64,000 bases of DNA. Source: an uncultured Alsobacter sp. (GTDB lineage: Bacteria > Pseudomonadota > Alphaproteobacteria > Rhizobiales > Beijerinckiaceae). The translations under genes were made by a program, and so were the position numbers. Below the pieces are notes generated by a model. The model ran no database searches. It was not told the DNA's origin and saw nothing but the letters and a program-made list of their open reading frames with translations. Position 1 is the first letter of the stretch, and each line of letters begins with the position of its first letter. The DNA is taken from assembly GCF_945952055.1 (NCBI RefSeq), contig NZ_CAMFHB010000011.1:86657-150656 (forward strand), read 5' to 3'. This document shows positions 1 to 9,590 of the stretch, one piece after another.

Positions 1-224
1 TCGTCGACCCACTCGACGATGACGCGCGAGTCGAACAGCGTCTCGCCGTCGTCCAGCACCAGCGTCGGGATCTTGCCGAGCGGGTTCTGGATCCGAAGGG
101 GATCGTTCGGGTTGGTCGTATCGGCCGTTTCAACGGTCAAGCTGTCCGACAGCCCGGCGAGGCTGACGGCGATCTTGACCTTGCGGCCGAAGGGTGAGGC
201 TGGAGACGACTTGAGGACGGGCAC
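1..224 (-). CDS. Glutathione S-transferase N-terminal part, truncated by window edge
   Basis: The 74 visible residues form a thioredoxin-fold GST N-terminal domain. The N terminus runs VPVLKSSPASPFGRKVKIA, where the SPFGRKV stretch is the usual place for the catalytic or glutathione-activating residue. The cis-proline motif NPLGKIPTLVLDDG follows, then the ETLFDSRVIVEWVD glutathione gamma-glutamyl contact region (usually an E/D-S pair; here D-S). The start is a GTG at 222-224, because no ATG gives a complete first beta strand. The remaining half of the domain and the alpha-helical C-terminal domain lie off the left edge. Members conjugate or reduce electrophiles with glutathione in the cytoplasm; the substrate cannot be told from this fragment. 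Confidence 0.85.
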   Translation of the reverse strand, partial: MPVLKSSPASPFGRKVKIAVSLAGLSDSLTVETADTTNPNDPLRIQNPLGKIPTLVLDDGETLFDSRVIVEWVD

Positions 225-284
225 GACTGATCCTTGGCAGAGTCCGTATGACCCTGCCGATCATGGCACGCGCTTTGGCCGCTG

Positions 285-503
285 TCAGTCGTTCAGGATG
301 ACCAGGTTGACGGCCTTCGGACCCTTGCCCTTCTTGTCGGGCTCGATCTCGAAGGTCACCTTCTGACCCTGGTCAAGCGTCTGCAAACCTGCACGCGAAA
401 CGGCTGTGACATGAACGAAGATGTCCCGACCGCCATCGTCCGGCTTGATGAAGCCGTAGCCTTTTTCGGTATTGAAGAATTTCACCACACCCTGCTGAGG
501 CAT
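285..503 (-). CDS. CspA-family cold-shock protein
   Basis: A single 72-residue cold-shock domain that binds single-stranded RNA or DNA and melts RNA secondary structure. The RNP1 motif is seen as KGYGFIKP (residues 14-21) and RNP2 as DIFVHVTAV (27-35). The start is the ATG at 503, because MPQQGVVKFFN is the normal family N terminus and a GGTGGAG ribosome site sits about 8 bases upstream. Longer in-frame starts would add about 39 residues with no family counterpart. The C terminus GKGPKAVNLVILND is the usual beta-5 strand. The gene stands alone with a long upstream untranslated region, as is common for csp genes. Cold induction is not shown by the sequence. Confidence 0.95.
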   Translation of the reverse strand: MPQQGVVKFFNTEKGYGFIKPDDGGRDIFVHVTAVSRAGLQTLDQGQKVTFEIEPDKKGKGPKAVNLVILND

Positions 504-826
504 GCTTATCGCTCCACCTGGCCGGGCCCGTGAGCCCGTCTTCGTTAGCGCGGCCCCCCGCGCCTCGTGCATGGGGATTCGGCCGACCATGCCTCTGCTG
601 CACCCGTGCGAGGGGTGCAATCATCCGCACCTCCGGTCAGAAGGATCCACGCGCACAACTTCATTATGTCAACGACTTTGATCTGTTATGCAAGAACAAA
701 TCAGATTTCAGGGCCGAGGGTGATGGCCATCAATGGTCTGAAATCGGTTACACAGCGTCTAGTCAACAACGCTGACCTGTTGTGCCACCGCGTGAGCGGT
801 TTAGATCGAAACCGTTGGTTTGCGGG
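504..826. other. Intergenic region upstream of the cold-shock gene
   Basis: No convincing gene is present in this 323-base gap between two minus-strand genes. It should hold the csp promoter and leader. On the minus strand there is a good TTGACA-like hexamer at 672-667, but the -10 region at the right distance is poor, so the promoter is only suggestive. The stretch 655-720 is more A+T-rich than its surroundings. No terminator hairpin for the upstream rlmJ gene was recognised, so read-through into this region is possible. Confidence 0.4.
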
Positions 827-1681
827 TCAGGTCTCGCCCGTGAGCCATTCACAGCGGTACGGCGCACGATTGCCCTGCCGAAGTATAGAGGCCAGCGCGG
901 GAAGCATGGTCTGGCACTCTTCAAAGAGTGGCCAAGGCGGATTCACGACCGCCAGTCCGGTGCCACTGAACTCACGCGAGTCATCGCGATCGTTCACCTG
1001 GAGCTCAATGCAAAGAACCTTACGTATCTCCGAACGTGAAAGCGTGGCGCGGAAAGCTGAAGCTTGGCTCTTGTCCTTCAGCGGATACCAGGCGGCATAG
1101 ACACCACTGGGCCACTTCTTCCACGCCGCCGAGAGCAGGGCGGCGAGACGGTCGAACTCGCCCTGCTCCTCGAAGGGAGGATCGATCAGCACGAGGCCCC
1201 GCCGCTCGACGGGCGGCACGTAGGCCTTCAGCCCCGTCCAGCCATCGAGCTCGATCACTTTCGCGCGACGATCGTGCTCCATGCGCTCCCGCAGGCGGCG
1301 TGCATCGGTCGGGTGCTTCTCGATGAAGATCAGCCGGTCCTGCGCCCGCGCCAGATGCCGCGCGATTTCCGGGGAGCCCGGATAGCCGAGCGGCAGGTCG
1401 TAGAGCGCGCGGCATGCCGCGACGGTCTCGAGATAGGGCGCGAGCAGTTCCGCCGCCTTCGGTTCGAGCCGGGCGTCCAGCAGGCGCCCGATCCCCGCAT
1501 GCCATTCGCCGGTCTTGCCGGCCTCGACCGACCCGAGGTCGTAGACCCCGATGCCGGCATGGGTGTCGATGACACGGAACGGGGCGTCCTTCTGGCCGAG
1601 ATAGACCAGCATGCGCGCCAGGATGGCGTGCTTGACGACATCCGCGAAATTTCCGGCGTGATAGGCGTGCCTGTAATTCAT
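827..1681 (-). CDS. rlmJ: 23S rRNA (adenine-2030-N6)-methyltransferase RlmJ
   Basis: 284 residues, full length for RlmJ. The enzyme uses S-adenosylmethionine to methylate N6 of A2030 in 23S rRNA. The protein begins MNYRHAYHAGNFADVVKH, the very conserved RlmJ N terminus. DTHAGIGVYDL (about residues 40-50) is the SAM-binding loop, and LIDPPFEE near residue 165 is the N6-adenine methyltransferase DPPF/Y catalytic motif. The ATG at 1681 matches the family start exactly. RlmJ is a housekeeping enzyme whose loss is mild in E. coli. It is the first gene in its direction after the RNase T2 gene, with 30 bases between them. Confidence 0.96.
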   Translation of the reverse strand: MNYRHAYHAGNFADVVKHAILARMLVYLGQKDAPFRVIDTHAGIGVYDLGSVEAGKTGEWHAGIGRLLDARLEPKAAELLAPYLETVAACRALYDLPLGYPGSPEIARHLARAQDRLIFIEKHPTDARRLRERMEHDRRAKVIELDGWTGLKAYVPPVERRGLVLIDPPFEEQGEFDRLAALLSAAWKKWPSGVYAAWYPLKDKSQASAFRATLSRSEIRKVLCIELQVNDRDDSREFSGTGLAVVNPPWPLFEECQTMLPALASILRQGNRAPYRCEWLTGET

Positions 1682-1711
1682 CCCGCCATCAACCGCAGGC
1701 GGGCGCCGGCG

Positions 1712-2392
1712 TCAACGGACGGCGGGAACCGTGATGTCGCGGGCCCGGCAGCCGCGGCGGTCGACCTCCGGGCAGGAGGTGAAGCTGCGCAGGTCGCGCG
1801 TGAAGCAGACGCGAACCTCCTGGAGCACGCTTCCCTTGCAGGCCACGCTCATCATGTCGGCCCGCAGACCCGGGTTCGCCGCCACGAAGGACCGCTCCAG
1901 GTCGATGGCGGTCGTCGTCATGGCCGACGTCGGGCGGGCGAGGTCCGGCGGGACCTGGATCTTGTCGCGCGCGCTGCGCACGTCGCGGAAATAGTCGGTC
2001 GGACTGCGGCCGGAGCACGTCCCGTGCTTGCGCCACTCGTAGCGGGCGAGGCCTTCGTCCGGGAAAACGCCGCGCGCGGCCTCCAGCGAGAGACGGGAGG
2101 GGGTGGGGTTCGCCGGCTGGCATTCCGTCGGAAAGCCACGGTCGAACTGGGGCCACAGGCCGTGGACCACGAACCCCAGTCCGGCCCCCGTCCTGCACTG
2201 GTCCCGGCCCTTGCTGTCGCCTTCGGAGGCGCAGAAGCCCGGCGACCAGGACAGGGCCAGGACGTAGAAGTCGAAATCCCCCGGCGTTCCCCCGCGTCGT
2301 TCGGACTGGGCGGAGGCCGGGACGGCGCAGGCGAACAAGGCCAGAGCCGCGGCGGCAATCCCGAGCCCCAGGCGACGCGAGGCAGCGATCAT
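1712..2392 (-). CDS. Secreted ribonuclease T2 family protein
   Basis: 226 residues with an N-terminal signal peptide (hydrophobic stretch about 8-27, AXA-type cleavage near PASAQ). Both catalytic signatures of RNase T2 are present: CAS1 as [10 protein letters not shown] with His77, and CAS2 as YEWRKHGTC with Glu119 and His123. Several cysteines (54, 66, 91, 126 and later) fit the family's disulfides. T2 enzymes cleave single-stranded RNA through a 2',3'-cyclic phosphate with little base preference, so this is probably a periplasmic or secreted scavenging nuclease. It shares direction and a short gap with the secreted protein gene upstream (2421-2897), suggesting co-transcription. Confidence 0.93.
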   Translation of the reverse strand: MIAASRRLGLGIAAAALALFACAVPASAQSERRGGTPGDFDFYVLALSWSPGFCASEGDSKGRDQCRTGAGLGFVVHGLWPQFDRGFPTECQPANPTPSRLSLEAARGVFPDEGLARYEWRKHGTCSGRSPTDYFRDVRSARDKIQVPPDLARPTSAMTTTAIDLERSFVAANPGLRADMMSVACKGSVLQEVRVCFTRDLRSFTSCPEVDRRGCRARDITVPAVR

Positions 2393-2420
2393 GGACCGGG
2401 ATCCCGCAGGGACGACTGGA

Positions 2421-2897
2421 TCAGGGACGGGCCATCTTGCAGGCCGGCGCGTAAGCGAGGTTGCGGTCGAGGCCGCCCACGCAGAATTCCACGCCCCAGC
2501 TCGCGCCGATGATGCCCGTGTCCTCGCCGACGAAGTAGTCGAGCGAGCGGCGCTGACCGTCGGAGGTCGTCACCTCGCCCGTGCAGAACAGGCGCGGAAT
2601 GTAGTCGAGGCCCCACGGGCGGAAGGCGACGGCCCGCAGGTTCTGGAAGGAGACGATGGTCAGGTTGGAGTTCCAGTACTCCGCCTGGGTGCCGGCGAAG
2701 CGGTCCGCGATCTTCGACTGCACGCCCGTGTCCGTGCAGGCCGGAATGGCGGCCGGGCTGGCGCTGTAGGGGATCTTCCAGTTTTCGGCGGGCATCCGCA
2801 GGGGACCGTTGCCGCCGGCCTGGGCCGCGCCGAGGGCGGCGATGCTCGCGGTGGCAGCGAGTGTGAGGAGGCGTGCGAAACGCAGCGAGGCAGTCAT
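2421..2897 (-). CDS. Secreted protein of unknown function next to RNase T2
   Basis: 158 residues with a clear Sec signal peptide ([21 protein letters not shown]..., cleavage near AAQAGG). The mature part has cysteines in [24 protein letters not shown] and PACKMARP, probably two disulfide bonds. No catalytic motif was recognised. The arrangement ([26 protein letters not shown]) recalls small conserved secreted proteins of Rhizobiales whose function is unknown. It lies 28 bases upstream of the RNase T2 gene on the same strand, so the two may be exported together. An inhibitor or accessory role for the RNase would be pure inference. Confidence 0.75.
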   Translation of the reverse strand: MTASLRFARLLTLAATASIAALGAAQAGGNGPLRMPAENWKIPYSASPAAIPACTDTGVQSKIADRFAGTQAEYWNSNLTIVSFQNLRAVAFRPWGLDYIPRLFCTGEVTTSDGQRRSLDYFVGEDTGIIGASWGVEFCVGGLDRNLAYAPACKMARP

Positions 2898-3149
2898 CCG
2901 GTCACTCCACGAGCAGGGGCGCGCCGATCGCGCGGCTCAACGTATCCGGGCGGACGATGCGGGAGTCGGGGGGCGCCGGTCAAGCAGACGCCTCGGTTTG
3001 ACCTTAATTTTCGGCTCGGCGTTGCGTCGCGCTCACAGCCGGGCCGGCGATTTCAGCCGTTGGTGGGTGGCAGGTGGCCTTGGCGGGCATGGACCGCTGC
3101 TTGCGGATGCTGTTTGGTGCGCCCCGTGGAGCGCAGCGAGGAGCGAGGC

Positions 3150-6100
3150 ATGGCCCAGGCGTCGTGGGATTTCTGGATCGACCGGGGTGGCACGTTCACC
3201 GACGTCATCGGCCGCGATCCCTCGGGCGTCCTCCACGCCCGCAAGCTCCTGTCGGAGAATCCGGAGGCCTACCGCGACGCGGCCGTGCAGGGAATCCGCG
3301 ACCTCCTGGCCCTGGCGGAAGGCGAGCCCGTGCCGCGCGGCGCGATCGGCGACGTGCGCATGGGGACGACGGTGGCCACCAACGCGCTCCTGGAGCGCAA
3401 GGGGGAACGCACGGCTCTCGTCACGACGCGAGGCTTCCGGGATGCGCTGCGCATCGGGTACCAGGCCCGCCCGAAGATCTTCGCCAAGGCGATCGTCAAG
3501 CCCGAGCAACTCTACACCCACACCGTGGAGGTGGATGAGAGGGTGCGCGCCGACGGAACGGTGGAGCGCGAGCCCGACCTCGAGGCCGTGCGCCGCGACC
3601 TCGTGGCCCTGCGCGAGGCCGGCATTTCGGCCGTCGCGATCGTGTTCATGCACGCCTACCGCTATCCAGAGCACGAACGGCGCGTCGCGGCTCTGGCCCG
3701 CGACCTCGGGTTCCCGCAGGTGTCGGTCAGCCACGAGGTCAGCCCGCTGGTCAAGCTGGTCGGGCGCGGCGACACCACGGTGGTGGACGCCTATCTGTCG
3801 CCCATTCTCGCCCGCTACGTCGCACAGGTGGCAGATGCGCTCGACGCCGGCCACGAGGCGGGCGGATCCGGCGCGCGCCTGATGTTCATGATGTCCTCCG
3901 GCGGGTTGACGGCGGCCGACCTGTTCAAGGGCAAGGACGCCATCCTCTCCGGGCCGGCCGGCGGGGTCGTCGCGCTCGCCGAGACGGGGCGCGAGGCCGG
4001 CTTCGGGCGCGTGATCGGTTTCGACATGGGCGGCACCTCGACCGACGTGGCCCATTTCGACGGGGAGTACGAGCGCGCCTTCGAGACCGAGGTCGCGGGC
4101 GTGCGCATGCGCGCGCCCATGATGCTCATTCATACGGTCGCCGCCGGGGGCGGCTCGATCCTGCACTTCGACGGGGCACGCTTCCGGGTCGGCCCGGACT
4201 CGGCCGGGGCCAATCCGGGTCCCGCCTGTTACCGGCGCGGCGGGCCGCTCGCCGTGACCGACGCCAACGTCATGCTCGGCAAGCTGGACCCCCGGTGGTT
4301 CCCCGCGATCTTCGGGCCCGGCCAGGACGAGCCGCTCGACGTCGCGGCGGTCCAGGCGGGCTTCTCCGCGCTGGCGGCCCGCGTCGGCGACGGCCGGGAG
4401 CCCGAAGAGGTCGCCGACGGTTTCGTGCGCATCGCCGTGTCGAACATGGCCGAGGCGATCAAGAAGATCTCCGTGGCGCGCGGCTACGACGTGACGCAGT
4501 ACGCCTTGAACGCCTTCGGGGGAGCTTCCGGGCAGCATGCCTGCCTCGTCGCCGATGCCCTGGCGATGTCGACCGTGCTCATCCACCCCTATTCGTCGCT
4601 CCTGTCAGCCTACGGCATGGGCCTCGCCGACATTCGCGCCTCGCGCCAGCAGGGCATCGAGGCCGCCTTCGGCCCCGACATGCTGCCCATGCTGCTCGAC
4701 GAGGCCGATCGCCTCGGCGCGGTCTGCCGGGCGGAGGTGGAGAGGCAGGGCGTCGATGCCCCGGGCGTGTCGCTCCAGGTGCGCGCCCATGTCCGCTATG
4801 CCGGCACCGACACGACGCTGGAGGTGCCCGTCGACGTCGAGGCTATCCGGGCCGGCGACGGCCCTGGCGTGCTCCGCGCCATGAAGGAGCATTTCCAGGC
4901 GGCGCACCGCGCCCGCTTCGGCTTCATCGACGAGGCCAAGCCGCTCGTCGTCGAGGCCGTCGGGGTCGAGGCGATCGGCGGCGGGGCCACCGTCCCGGCC
5001 CGCGGCACCGGCGAGGCGCCTCGGCGCGCTCCGCGTCCCGCATCCCGGACCCGGTTCTTCTCCCAGGGGCAATGGCGCGAGGCCGGCGTCTACCGGCGCG
5101 AGGACCTCGAGCCGGGCGACCGCATGCCCGGACCCGCGCTCGTCATCGAGCGCCACCAGACCGTCGTTGTCGAGGACGGATGGCAAGCGGACCTCACGGC
5201 GCGCGATCACCTGGTGCTGACCCGCGCGGTCCCCCTGCCCAAGCGCACGGCGCTGGGCACGGATGCCGACCCCGTGATGCTCGAGATCTTCAACAACCTG
5301 TTCATGTCCATCGCCGAACAGATGGGCGTCACGCTCCAGAACACGGCCTACTCGGTGAACATCAAGGAGCGGCTGGATTTCTCGTGCGCCGTCTTCGACG
5401 CGCAGGGCAACCTGGTCGCCAACGCGCCGCACATGCCGGTCCACCTGGGGTCGATGGACAAGTCGGTCGAGACCATCATCCGCCTCAACCAAGGGCGCAT
5501 CCGGCCGGGCGACGTGTACATGCTGAATGCGCCCTACAACGGCGGTACGCACCTGCCCGACATCACGGTGTGCACCCCGGTCTTCGACGAGGACGAGCGC
5601 GACATTCTCTTCTGGGTCGCCTCGCGCGGCCATCATGCGGACGTGGGCGGCGTCTCTCCCGGGTCGATGTCTCCGCGGGCCACGACCATCGAGGAGGAGG
5701 GGGTCTACATCGACAACTTCCAGATCGTCGCGGCCGGGCGCTTCCGCGAGGCCGAGACGGTGGCCCTGCTGACCGGCGCCACATGGCCGGTCCGCAACGT
5801 CGTCCAGAACGTCAACGACCTGAAGGCCCAGATCGCGGCCAACGAGAAAGGCGCGCGCGAACTGCGCAAGATGCTCGCGGAGTTCGGCCTGCCCGTCGTG
5901 ACGGCCTATATGGGCCACGTCCAGGACAACGCGGCGGAAGGCGTCCGGCGGGTTCTCGACCGCCTGCGCGACGCCTCGTTCGTGTATCCGATGGACCAGG
6001 GCTGCGAGATCCGGGTGCGCATCACCGTGGATCACGAAGCGCGGGAGGCGACGGTCGACTTCACCGGCACCTCGCCGCAGCGCTCCGACAATTTCAACGC

Positions 6101-6800
6101 GCCGCTGCCGGTGACCCGGGCCGCGGTGCTCTACGTCTTCCGCGTCATGGTCGACGACGACATTCCCATGAACGCGGGATGCCTGCGACCCATCCGCATC
6201 GTCGTGCCGGAGGACTCGATGCTGTCGCCGCGCTATCCCGCGGCGGTGGTGGCGGGGAACGTGGAGACGTCGCAGGCCGTCACGAACTGTCTTTTCGGGG
6301 CCCTGCAGGCGATGGGCGCATCCCAGGGCACGATGAACAACCTCACCTTCGGCAACGACCGTTACCAGTATTACGAGACGATCTGCTCGGGTTCCCCGGC
6401 AGGGCCGGGCTTCGATGGCACGCCCGGGGTGCACGTGCACATGACGAACTCGCGGCTCACCGATCCCGAGATCCTCGAGTACCGCTTCCCGGTGCTGCTG
6501 GAGGACTTCCACATCCGCCCGGCCTCGGGCGGGCGCGGCCGGTGGTCCGCCGGCGACGGCACCAGCCGGACCTTGCGCTTCCTGGAGCCGATGGATTGCG
6601 CGATCCTGTCCTCGCATCGCAAGGTCCGGCCGTTCGGGCTGGATGGCGGCGAACCGGGGGAATGCGGACGGACGCTGGTGCGGCGCTCGGACGGCCGCGT
6701 GGAGGAGCTCGCCGCCTGCGACCAGACGCGCCTGGAGGCCGGGGAGGCGGTGACGGTGATCACGCCGACGGGCGGCGGGTTCGGCCCGCCGCGGCGTTGA
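3150..6800 (+). CDS. Fused 5-oxoprolinase / hydantoinase (HyuA-HyuB type)
   Basis: 1216 residues, the length of single-chain ATP-dependent 5-oxoprolinases. The HyuA half (about 1-695) starts [14 protein letters not shown], the phosphate-binding loop of the ASKHA fold, and contains [18 protein letters not shown]. The HyuB half begins near residue 705 ([20 protein letters not shown]) and includes TGGTHLPD-like and [19 protein letters not shown] motifs. The enzyme family opens 5-oxoproline or hydantoin rings using ATP. The start at 3150 has a purine-rich GAGCGAGG just upstream and gives the normal N terminus; the open frame reaches back to 2391 but that part is not conserved-looking. It has no operon partner: the next gene faces it. 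The exact substrate (5-oxoproline, hydantoin or an N-methylated form) is undecided. Confidence 0.95.
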   Translation: MAQASWDFWIDRGGTFTDVIGRDPSGVLHARKLLSENPEAYRDAAVQGIRDLLALAEGEPVPRGAIGDVRMGTTVATNALLERKGERTALVTTRGFRDALRIGYQARPKIFAKAIVKPEQLYTHTVEVDERVRADGTVEREPDLEAVRRDLVALREAGISAVAIVFMHAYRYPEHERRVAALARDLGFPQVSVSHEVSPLVKLVGRGDTTVVDAYLSPILARYVAQVADALDAGHEAGGSGARLMFMMSSGGLTAADLFKGKDAILSGPAGGVVALAETGREAGFGRVIGFDMGGTSTDVAHFDGEYERAFETEVAGVRMRAPMMLIHTVAAGGGSILHFDGARFRVGPDSAGANPGPACYRRGGPLAVTDANVMLGKLDPRWFPAIFGPGQDEPLDVAAVQAGFSALAARVGDGREPEEVADGFVRIAVSNMAEAIKKISVARGYDVTQYALNAFGGASGQHACLVADALAMSTVLIHPYSSLLSAYGMGLADIRASRQQGIEAAFGPDMLPMLLDEADRLGAVCRAEVERQGVDAPGVSLQVRAHVRYAGTDTTLEVPVDVEAIRAGDGPGVLRAMKEHFQAAHRARFGFIDEAKPLVVEAVGVEAIGGGATVPARGTGEAPRRAPRPASRTRFFSQGQWREAGVYRREDLEPGDRMPGPALVIERHQTVVVEDGWQADLTARDHLVLTRAVPLPKRTALGTDADPVMLEIFNNLFMSIAEQMGVTLQNTAYSVNIKERLDFSCAVFDAQGNLVANAPHMPVHLGSMDKSVETIIRLNQGRIRPGDVYMLNAPYNGGTHLPDITVCTPVFDEDERDILFWVASRGHHADVGGVSPGSMSPRATTIEEEGVYIDNFQIVAAGRFREAETVALLTGATWPVRNVVQNVNDLKAQIAANEKGARELRKMLAEFGLPVVTAYMGHVQDNAAEGVRRVLDRLRDASFVYPMDQGCEIRVRITVDHEAREATVDFTGTSPQRSDNFNAPLPVTRAAVLYVFRVMVDDDIPMNAGCLRPIRIVVPEDSMLSPRYPAAVVAGNVETSQAVTNCLFGALQAMGASQGTMNNLTFGNDRYQYYETICSGSPAGPGFDGTPGVHVHMTNSRLTDPEILEYRFPVLLEDFHIRPASGGRGRWSAGDGTSRTLRFLEPMDCAILSSHRKVRPFGLDGGEPGECGRTLVRRSDGRVEELAACDQTRLEAGEAVTVITPTGGGFGPPRR

Positions 6801-6812
6801 GGCTGCCGGTCG

Positions 6813-7733
6813 CTATCGCCTGACGGGGGCCGGCGGGCGCATCGGTGCGCTCTCCGGCGCATCGACGACGCCCTGTTCGTCGATCAGGTCGCCGATCTCG
6901 TCGCCGCCGCCGGGAACGCCCAGCATCAGCGGCTGGCCCGTCGCGGCGAGTCCCTGGGGCCGCGGCGCGAATCCGGATCCGTAGGGCGCCTGGGGCGCCG
7001 TGGCGACCGGGCCGGGCCGCGTCGACAGCTGCCCGCCGGCGGCCAGGTAGGCCGGCAGCCGCGGCTCGAATTTCAGGATCGGCTTGCAGATCGAGCGGCC
7101 GCGCGCGTGGCGGGCGAGGTCGATGTGGAAGTGGTTGTAGTGCTCGGCATCCGAGCCGGGGCCTAGCACCGTGGTGAAGCGGGCGCACGACCCGACGAAC
7201 ACCTCGCGCAGGAAGTCCTGGTCGCGCGAGGCGCCGCGCCAGCCGCGCTCGACCGTGAGTTCGCGCCCGTCGGCAAAGCGGAAGGCCATGACGTCCATGG
7301 CGTTGCCGAAGGAGTGCTCCGACCGCGGGCCGCCAGCCCGGTTGTTCACGCTGCGACAGGAATAGGAGCCGGCCCGCAGCTCGGTGACGCGGCTTCCGAA
7401 ATAGAGCTGCGCGGCGGGCTGCACGACCTCTTCGATCCAGCCGTCGATGACGGGGATGATCGGGCAGGCGAGGGTGGCCCGGCTCGTCAGCCCCACGGTG
7501 CCGTCGGCGAACGCGGACAGCCGGAAAGGCTGCAGCATGCCGCAAGCCCCGGGCCCGGAGATCTCCTTGGCCGGTTCGACCCAGGGGGTGACTTTCACCA
7601 CCCCCGATGAGAGGCACGTCCGTTCGGCCTCGTCGCGCCACGGCGCGCGCTGCTCGTAGACGAACAGGCCGCAACCGGACATCAGGACGAGGATGGCGGA
7701 ACAGACGAGATACTGGACAGTCCCGCGTCGCAT
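6813..7733 (-). CDS. Extensin-like family lipoprotein
   Basis: 306 residues. The N terminus has a lipoprotein signal (VLMSGCG, lipidated Cys21). The central part is the extensin-like C-terminal domain common in Rhizobiales, with an M15-like metallopeptidase layout: SEHSFGNAMDV supplies a His and Asp, and HYNHFHIDL supplies the distal His. Cysteines at CPIIPV, SYSCRSVNN, GSCARF and SICKPIL are conserved-looking. The family is thought to act on peptidoglycan in the periplasm (DD-carboxypeptidase-like fold), though biochemical proof is thin. The C-terminal 80 residues are Pro/Gly/Ala-rich and low in complexity. Convergent with the oxoprolinase gene. Confidence 0.88.
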   Translation of the reverse strand: MRRGTVQYLVCSAILVLMSGCGLFVYEQRAPWRDEAERTCLSSGVVKVTPWVEPAKEISGPGACGMLQPFRLSAFADGTVGLTSRATLACPIIPVIDGWIEEVVQPAAQLYFGSRVTELRAGSYSCRSVNNRAGGPRSEHSFGNAMDVMAFRFADGRELTVERGWRGASRDQDFLREVFVGSCARFTTVLGPGSDAEHYNHFHIDLARHARGRSICKPILKFEPRLPAYLAAGGQLSTRPGPVATAPQAPYGSGFAPRPQGLAATGQPLMLGVPGGGDEIGDLIDEQGVVDAPESAPMRPPAPVRR

Positions 7734-7899
7734 CCCGGGACAATGCGAGCGGTCACTTTAAGCCTTCGTGAAGCCTGTCCGGGCCGTTTCGTCCCGTCGG
7801 GGGACGGGCGGCGGACTGTCCTCGGAAGCTTTCGTTAGGTTTGACGCATGCGAGGCGGGCCGCCCCGGGGAGGGGCGGCCCGCCATGCCTTGTGTCAGG

Positions 7900-8352
7900 T
7901 CAGGCCTGGGCGGGACCCGAGGTGTCGGCGGCCTTGCGGGAGGCCAGGAACTGGTCGAACTCGGCCTTGTCCTTGGCCCGCCGCAGCGTGTCGAGGAAGT
8001 CGCCGAAGGCGCGTTGTTCGGCCACGAGGCGATCGAACTCGGCCTGAAGCCGCTTCAACTCCTGGTCCTTGTAGTCTTCGAAGGCGCTGTTGCCGCTGTC
8101 GCGTCGCAACTCGCCGCCGCCCCAGCCCGCGCCGAAGGCGCCGCGACCGAATGCCGCAACGCGCTCCTCGCACCGCTCGGACCGGCGGCAGCCGTTGCGC
8201 CAGCCACCGTTCCGCCACACCAGGTAGCCCAGAATGGCCAGTCCGACCGGCCAGAAAACAACGAAGCCCGCGACCATCGCCGCGATCTCCAGGGGACGCC
8301 AACCGCCACGGCCGGCAGGTGACCAGCCCTCACGCGTCGCAGACCAGGACAT
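7900..8352 (-). CDS. DUF2852 membrane protein
   Basis: 150 residues. It opens with a soluble aromatic stretch (SWSATREGW...GGWRPLEIAAMVAGF), followed by one transmembrane helix (FVVFWPVGLAILGYLVW) and a charged C-terminal half predicted to be helical (EDYKDQELKRLQAEFDRLVAEQ...FLDTLRRAKDKAEFDQFLA). This is the DUF2852 pattern seen throughout Rhizobiales; the function is unknown. I chose the ATG at 8352 because GGAGG lies 5 bases before it. An in-frame ATG 12 bases upstream overlaps that ribosome site and is less likely. The gene stands alone. Confidence 0.85.
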   Translation of the reverse strand: MSWSATREGWSPAGRGGWRPLEIAAMVAGFVVFWPVGLAILGYLVWRNGGWRNGCRRSERCEERVAAFGRGAFGAGWGGGELRRDSGNSAFEDYKDQELKRLQAEFDRLVAEQRAFGDFLDTLRRAKDKAEFDQFLASRKAADTSGPAQA

Positions 8353-8492
8353 CTGTCCCTCCATGTGAATGTGACGAACATTTACATGGCGGTTGCCGGC
8401 GTGCCCGTCAAGAGGGGTCGGACGGAATGAGGGTCTGGCTCGATGTCTTCGCCACGGCGGAGCCTGCTCCCCGCTGGGCAACCACCTCTCCG

Positions 8493-8574
8493 CCGTCTTG
8501 CCCGAGCCCGGCCCGGACACCCACGACTTTGCCGGGGCCATCCTGACGTCGTGGATACCGCGCCAAGCCGGCTA
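8493..8574. repeat. Degenerate palindromic intergenic repeat (family A, copy 1)
   Basis: This segment carries the recognisable core of an element also found at 15811-15900, 18612-18702 and 40857-40943: a GAGCCCGGCCCG palindromic arm, then CACCCACGACTTTG, a short spacer, and a GTCGTGG copy in reverse orientation. This copy is the most decayed; its right arm (GCGCCAAGCCGG) only partly pairs with the left. It occupies the gap between the DUF2852 and TetR genes. Confidence 0.6.
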
Positions 8575-8624
8575 GGCCGCGGAGAGGGAACGAAAGCCGG
8601 ACGCTCAGGTCGAGCCACAAGCTC

Positions 8625-9266
8625 TCAGAGCTTGCCGGCTCCGGGGGGCAGGCCGAGGAGGCGGCCCGTGCCGGCCATCAGCAGGGCTTCCGTGTCGACC
8701 TCCCGGCCCAGCTGCCCGCTTCCGGCGAGCATCGCCAGCCCGTGGGACAGCGCCCAGACCTGGACCGCCAGGTTGCGGGTTTCCTCCGGGGTCCGGTTGC
8801 CTCCGCCCAGCGCCTTGGCAATGCCGTCGATCAGCATCGCAAAGGCGTCGCGGGCCGGCGACGACTCCATGTCGTCGGGCGTGGCGCACCACGAGAACAT
8901 GGCGGTGTAGAGCCCGGGTTGCTCGCGGGCGAACGAAAGATAGGCGCTGCCCATGGCCCGGAAACTCGCCACCGGATCGGACGCGCTGCGCATCGCTTCG
9001 CCCAGTCGCTGGCCGAACAGCGCGAATCCTTCCGCGGCGACCTCGGCCAGAAGGGCGTCGCGATCCTTGAAGTGGCGGTAGGGAGCGGCCGGACTGACGC
9101 CGGCGATCTTGGCCGCGTCGGCAAGGGAGAAGCCCGCGGCCCCGCGCTCCCCGAGCAGCCGGCGCGCCGCATCCATCAATGCCTCGCGCAGCCGGCCGTG
9201 GTGGTATCCACGCCGTGCGAAGGGGCCGCACCCGTCGGGTGGGCCGAAGGGTCCCCGGCCACGCAT
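8625..9266 (-). CDS. TetR/AcrR family transcriptional regulator
   Basis: 213 residues. The N-terminal helix-turn-helix is plain (HHGRLREALMDAARRLL, then GFSLADAAKIAGVSPAAPYRHFKDRDALLAEVA). The C-terminal ligand-binding half contains the WALSHGLAMLAGSGQL segment typical of the WHG-containing TetR subgroup. The start at 9266 gives a basic N-terminal arm before the HTH; other in-frame starts upstream run into the divergent gene region. It diverges from the DUF2798-amidase pair with about 100 bases between starts, so that pair is its most likely target besides itself. The inducer is unknown. Confidence 0.92.
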   Translation of the reverse strand: MRGRGPFGPPDGCGPFARRGYHHGRLREALMDAARRLLGERGAAGFSLADAAKIAGVSPAAPYRHFKDRDALLAEVAAEGFALFGQRLGEAMRSASDPVASFRAMGSAYLSFAREQPGLYTAMFSWCATPDDMESSPARDAFAMLIDGIAKALGGGNRTPEETRNLAVQVWALSHGLAMLAGSGQLGREVDTEALLMAGTGRLLGLPPGAGKL

Positions 9267-9365
9267 GGCTGAGCGATACTGGATAAGTCGGGCGGCCGCA
9301 AACGTCGGGACCGCCTTGACCCGGGCCACCGCGCCATGACAGAGCGAGCCGGGCGGGAGAATGCC

Positions 9366-9590
9366 ATGGACAAGCGTGCGAAATACATCTTTCCGGTGCT
9401 GATGTCGGGGGTCATGGCCTTTCTGATGACGGCCCTGGTCACCGCGCTCAATCTGGGCTTTCCCCCGGACTATCTGTCGCGCTGGCTGCATGCCTTCGTC
9501 ATCGCGTGGCCCTTCGCATGCATGGCGGCGTTCATCGCCATCCCGGTCGCCCGCCGCGCGACCGACGCCATCGTGAGCAAGCTCGGATGA
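9366..9590 (+). CDS. DUF2798 small membrane protein
   Basis: 74 residues with two transmembrane helices (KYIFPVLMSGVMAFLMTALV and WLHAFVIAWPFACMAAFIAI), the standard DUF2798 layout; the R-ATDAIVSKLG tail also fits. The ATG at 9366 is preceded by GGGAG about 7 bases upstream, and the alternative 30 bases earlier has no ribosome site. Its stop overlaps the start of the amidase gene (ATGA), so the two are translationally coupled. The divergent TetR gene probably controls both. Function of the family is unknown; many members sit beside TetR regulators. Confidence 0.88.
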   Translation: MDKRAKYIFPVLMSGVMAFLMTALVTALNLGFPPDYLSRWLHAFVIAWPFACMAAFIAIPVARRATDAIVSKLG